Below are positions 62,621 to 64,000 of a stretch of DNA of 64,000 nucleotides, one piece after another. The stretch is from assembly GCA_021155965.1 (NCBI GenBank), contig JAJNBJ010000025.1:33787-97786 (forward strand), in the 5' to 3' direction. Source of the DNA: Flavipsychrobacter sp. GTDB lineage: Bacteria > Bacteroidota > Bacteroidia > Chitinophagales > Chitinophagaceae. The first letter of the stretch is position 1, and the number at the start of each line of letters is the position of its first letter. The position numbers were made by a program, and so were the translations under genes. The notes under the pieces are model-generated. The model had not been told where the DNA came from. It was given only the letters and a program-made list of their open reading frames with translations, and made no database searches.

Positions 62621-62766
62621 ATTACGCCTATTAAGACAGCTGTTTTGGAAGAAAAGTTAGGTAAAGGCAATAAATTAAGGGCATTGGTTGATAAAGTGAT
62701 ATGGGGATATCATGGGGATTATACAAAATAGCCTTAATTCTGTTTAAGTGCTTACCTTAACTTTAC

Positions 62767-62783
62767 AGTGTAAATAATACACT
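62767..62783. promoter_or_regulatory. Inverted repeat directly before the methyltransferase start
   Basis: AGTGTA, AATAA, TACACT lies 2 bp before the ATG at 62786, and overlaps a second palindrome TTTACA-G-TGTAAA (62762-62774). Position at the start codon and symmetry suggest an operator or autoregulatory site, as in many restriction-modification loci. No C-protein gene is seen. Confidence 0.45.
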
Positions 62784-62785
62784 AA

Positions 62786-63916
62786 ATGGATGAACAATTG
62801 GGGGTAATTAAAAGAAAAAAACTTTCTCCAATTGTAAAATGGGCCGGCGGTAAAGAACAGGAGTTAAAGTACATCATTCCCAATCTGCCCACTAATTTTA
62901 AAAGATATTTTGAGCCCTTTGTAGGAGGAGGAGCAGTATATACTGCAGTTCAAGCAGAGGAATATCTTATTAATGATAAGTCCGAAGAATTAATTTCTTT
63001 ATATAAAAATATTGCAAAAAGCAGGAATGAATCTTTCAAATCCGCATTAAATGAAATGATTCATAATTGGAACCTGTTAACCAATGTTACTACTACCAAT
63101 TCTACTTTTTTCACTAAATTATATCGGTCATTCGCCAATGAAGAGATCAATAAACAAGATTTAGAAAATCGATTATATGAATTCATATTAAAACATGCAG
63201 AACAGTTTAACGGAATGTTCTCTATAAATTTTAATTTCAATATTGAAAATTTTCTTAGGGAATTAAAAATCAATTTAGTCAGGAAGATAAGCCGCATGAA
63301 GAAAATTGAGGCTATAAAAGGAAAAATGAATGATACGGATGTGCTGCAAAATATAGAGACAGCATTAAAAAGTGCATTTTATATGCACTTTAGGCATATT
63401 TACAATAACGAAAGAAAATATAAAATAAATTCAGAATTTAAGTCTGCTATTTTTCTTTTTATACGCAACTTCGCATATAGTGGCATGTTCCGTTATAATT
63501 CACAGGGCGACTTTAATGTGCCTTATGGAGGGATGGGATATAATAGAAAAAATTTTGCCAAAAAGATAGAATACTTATTATCGAAAGAACTAAAAAAGCG
63601 ATTGGCATCAACAGTAATTGATTGTTTAGACTTCGAAGATTTTTTTAGAAAAAATAGACCTGCAAGTGACGATTTTATTTTTCTTGACCCTCCTTACGAT
63701 AGCGAATTTAGTAGCTATGCAAAGAATACTTTTGATAAAAATGATCATTGTAGATTGAGTACGTATTTAACGGAAGAATGCCGTGCTCAATGGATGCTTG
63801 TGATAAAAAATACAGACTTTATCGCGTCACTATATGCTGATAAAGGACTGAATATTATGGCCTTTGATAAAACATATCTTGTTAGTTTTATGAATAGAAA
63901 TGAGGGCGTAAATTAA
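62786..63916 (+). CDS. D12-class DNA adenine N6-methyltransferase (Dam family)
   Basis: The 376-residue protein has motif I YFEPFVGGGAVYTA (SAM binding), preceded by IVKWAGGKEQ (motif X), and motif IV DFIFLDPPYDSEFSSYAK (the catalytic DPPY at about residue 301). The order X-I-TRD-IV and the YGGMGYN and FNVPYG regions fit the D12/alpha class such as Dam and M.DpnII. It is longer than Dam (278 aa), with an inserted AT-rich segment (residues about 60-200) that may belong to the recognition domain. It is much richer in AT than its neighbours, suggesting transfer. Another gene starts 3 bp after its stop, so it may be part of a restriction-modification operon. Confidence 0.9.
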   Translation: MDEQLGVIKRKKLSPIVKWAGGKEQELKYIIPNLPTNFKRYFEPFVGGGAVYTAVQAEEYLINDKSEELISLYKNIAKSRNESFKSALNEMIHNWNLLTNVTTTNSTFFTKLYRSFANEEINKQDLENRLYEFILKHAEQFNGMFSINFNFNIENFLRELKINLVRKISRMKKIEAIKGKMNDTDVLQNIETALKSAFYMHFRHIYNNERKYKINSEFKSAIFLFIRNFAYSGMFRYNSQGDFNVPYGGMGYNRKNFAKKIEYLLSKELKKRLASTVIDCLDFEDFFRKNRPASDDFIFLDPPYDSEFSSYAKNTFDKNDHCRLSTYLTEECRAQWMLVIKNTDFIASLYADKGLNIMAFDKTYLVSFMNRNEGVN

Positions 63917-63919
63917 ACT

Positions 63920-64000
63920 GTGTCAAAGTTAACAATCACTAACTTTAACGCAGATAAAATGAAAAGAAAAAGAAGAGAAACAGGAGTCACGATCAGTGAC
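63920..64000 (+). CDS. Start of an unknown gene, cut by the window edge
   Basis: From GTG at 63920 (VSKLTITNFNADKMKRKRRE, then TGVTISD) the frame is open to the window end; an ATG inside it is at 63959. It starts 3 bp after the methyltransferase stop, as expected for an operon. Only 27 codons are visible, so no family can be named; a cognate endonuclease is a possibility from position alone. Confidence 0.45.
   Translation, partial: MSKLTITNFNADKMKRKRRETGVTISD

Overview
The window comes from a chromosome of a Bacteroidota bacterium, most likely of the Chitinophagales/Chitinophagaceae type. The evidence is (i) many secreted proteins ending in a type IX secretion (T9SS) type A sorting domain (PNP...G...F/V...D..G..V......G...G.Y.L), (ii) start-proximal boxes matching the Bacteroidetes -7 consensus TAnnTTTG in front of genes and RNAs, (iii) Bacteroidetes-typical families (DUF2911, PorT-like barrels, YD-repeat secreted proteins, subclass A2 beta-lactamase) and (iv) moderate GC content. 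No CRISPR array, transposase, integrase or phage gene was seen. The window is mostly ordinary chromosome with a strong cell-envelope bias, plus a few accessory genes.

Layout. 1-8.4 kb: the tail of a GNAT acetyltransferase, an FkbM-type methyltransferase, and a 2350-residue T9SS adhesin-like protein built from a glycine-rich domain and twelve 90-residue repeats. 8.4-9.0 kb: a non-coding stretch with a dispersed repeat, a helically phased TATACC array and a two-hairpin RNA candidate. 9-17.2 kb: DUF2911 protein, secreted protein, C1 peptidase, OmpA-like lipoprotein, lytic transglycosylase, penicillin-acylase-family hydrolase and a small membrane protein. 17.2-24 kb: a second RNA candidate, two tandem paralogous T9SS proteins with a nearly identical 3' end, a GT81-like/HAD fusion that may make a glucosylglycerate-type solute, a Uma2-family protein and topoisomerase IV subunit B. 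24.2-26.7 kb: an LRR-Roc-COR-TIR signalling protein split by one frameshift. 26.7-33.2 kb: LutA-like protein, class A beta-lactamase, GNAT, an acidic microprotein, a barrel, a lipoprotein, TraB/GumN, the RNase P RNA gene, Hsp20 and a DUF2383 protein.

33.2-41.3 kb: a perfect 50-bp palindrome, a second giant T9SS protein (2125 residues, 14 Big-like repeats) and 1.5 kb of repeat-rich non-coding DNA. 41.3-49.3 kb: Ffh, a small unknown, a YeiH-type transporter, a TolB-propeller/amidohydrolase fusion, a YoeB-type toxin-antitoxin pair and a thiolase. 49.3-57.4 kb: a DUF922 protein, YD-repeat protein, QueA, small lipoproteins (one frameshifted), a barrel, GmhA-GmhB (heptose synthesis) and an MNT-HEPN pair. 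57.5-64 kb: a TMTC-like membrane protein with TPRs, the RNA ligase RtcB behind a tRNA-Phe/Arg/His cluster, a leaderless micro-ORF/RNA candidate, an SGNH-PKD-T9SS protein, and a D12-class adenine methyltransferase with the start of a following gene (possible restriction-modification locus).

Main points for a second look: the LRR-Roc-COR-TIR gene with its composition break and frameshift; the GT81-HAD fusion; three places (Roc-COR-TIR, a lipoprotein, tRNA-His) where a single missing base would restore the gene, which raises the question of assembly indels; the palindromic and composite interspersed repeats; the phased TATACC array; three small RNA candidates; and a set of genes with leaderless start architecture.
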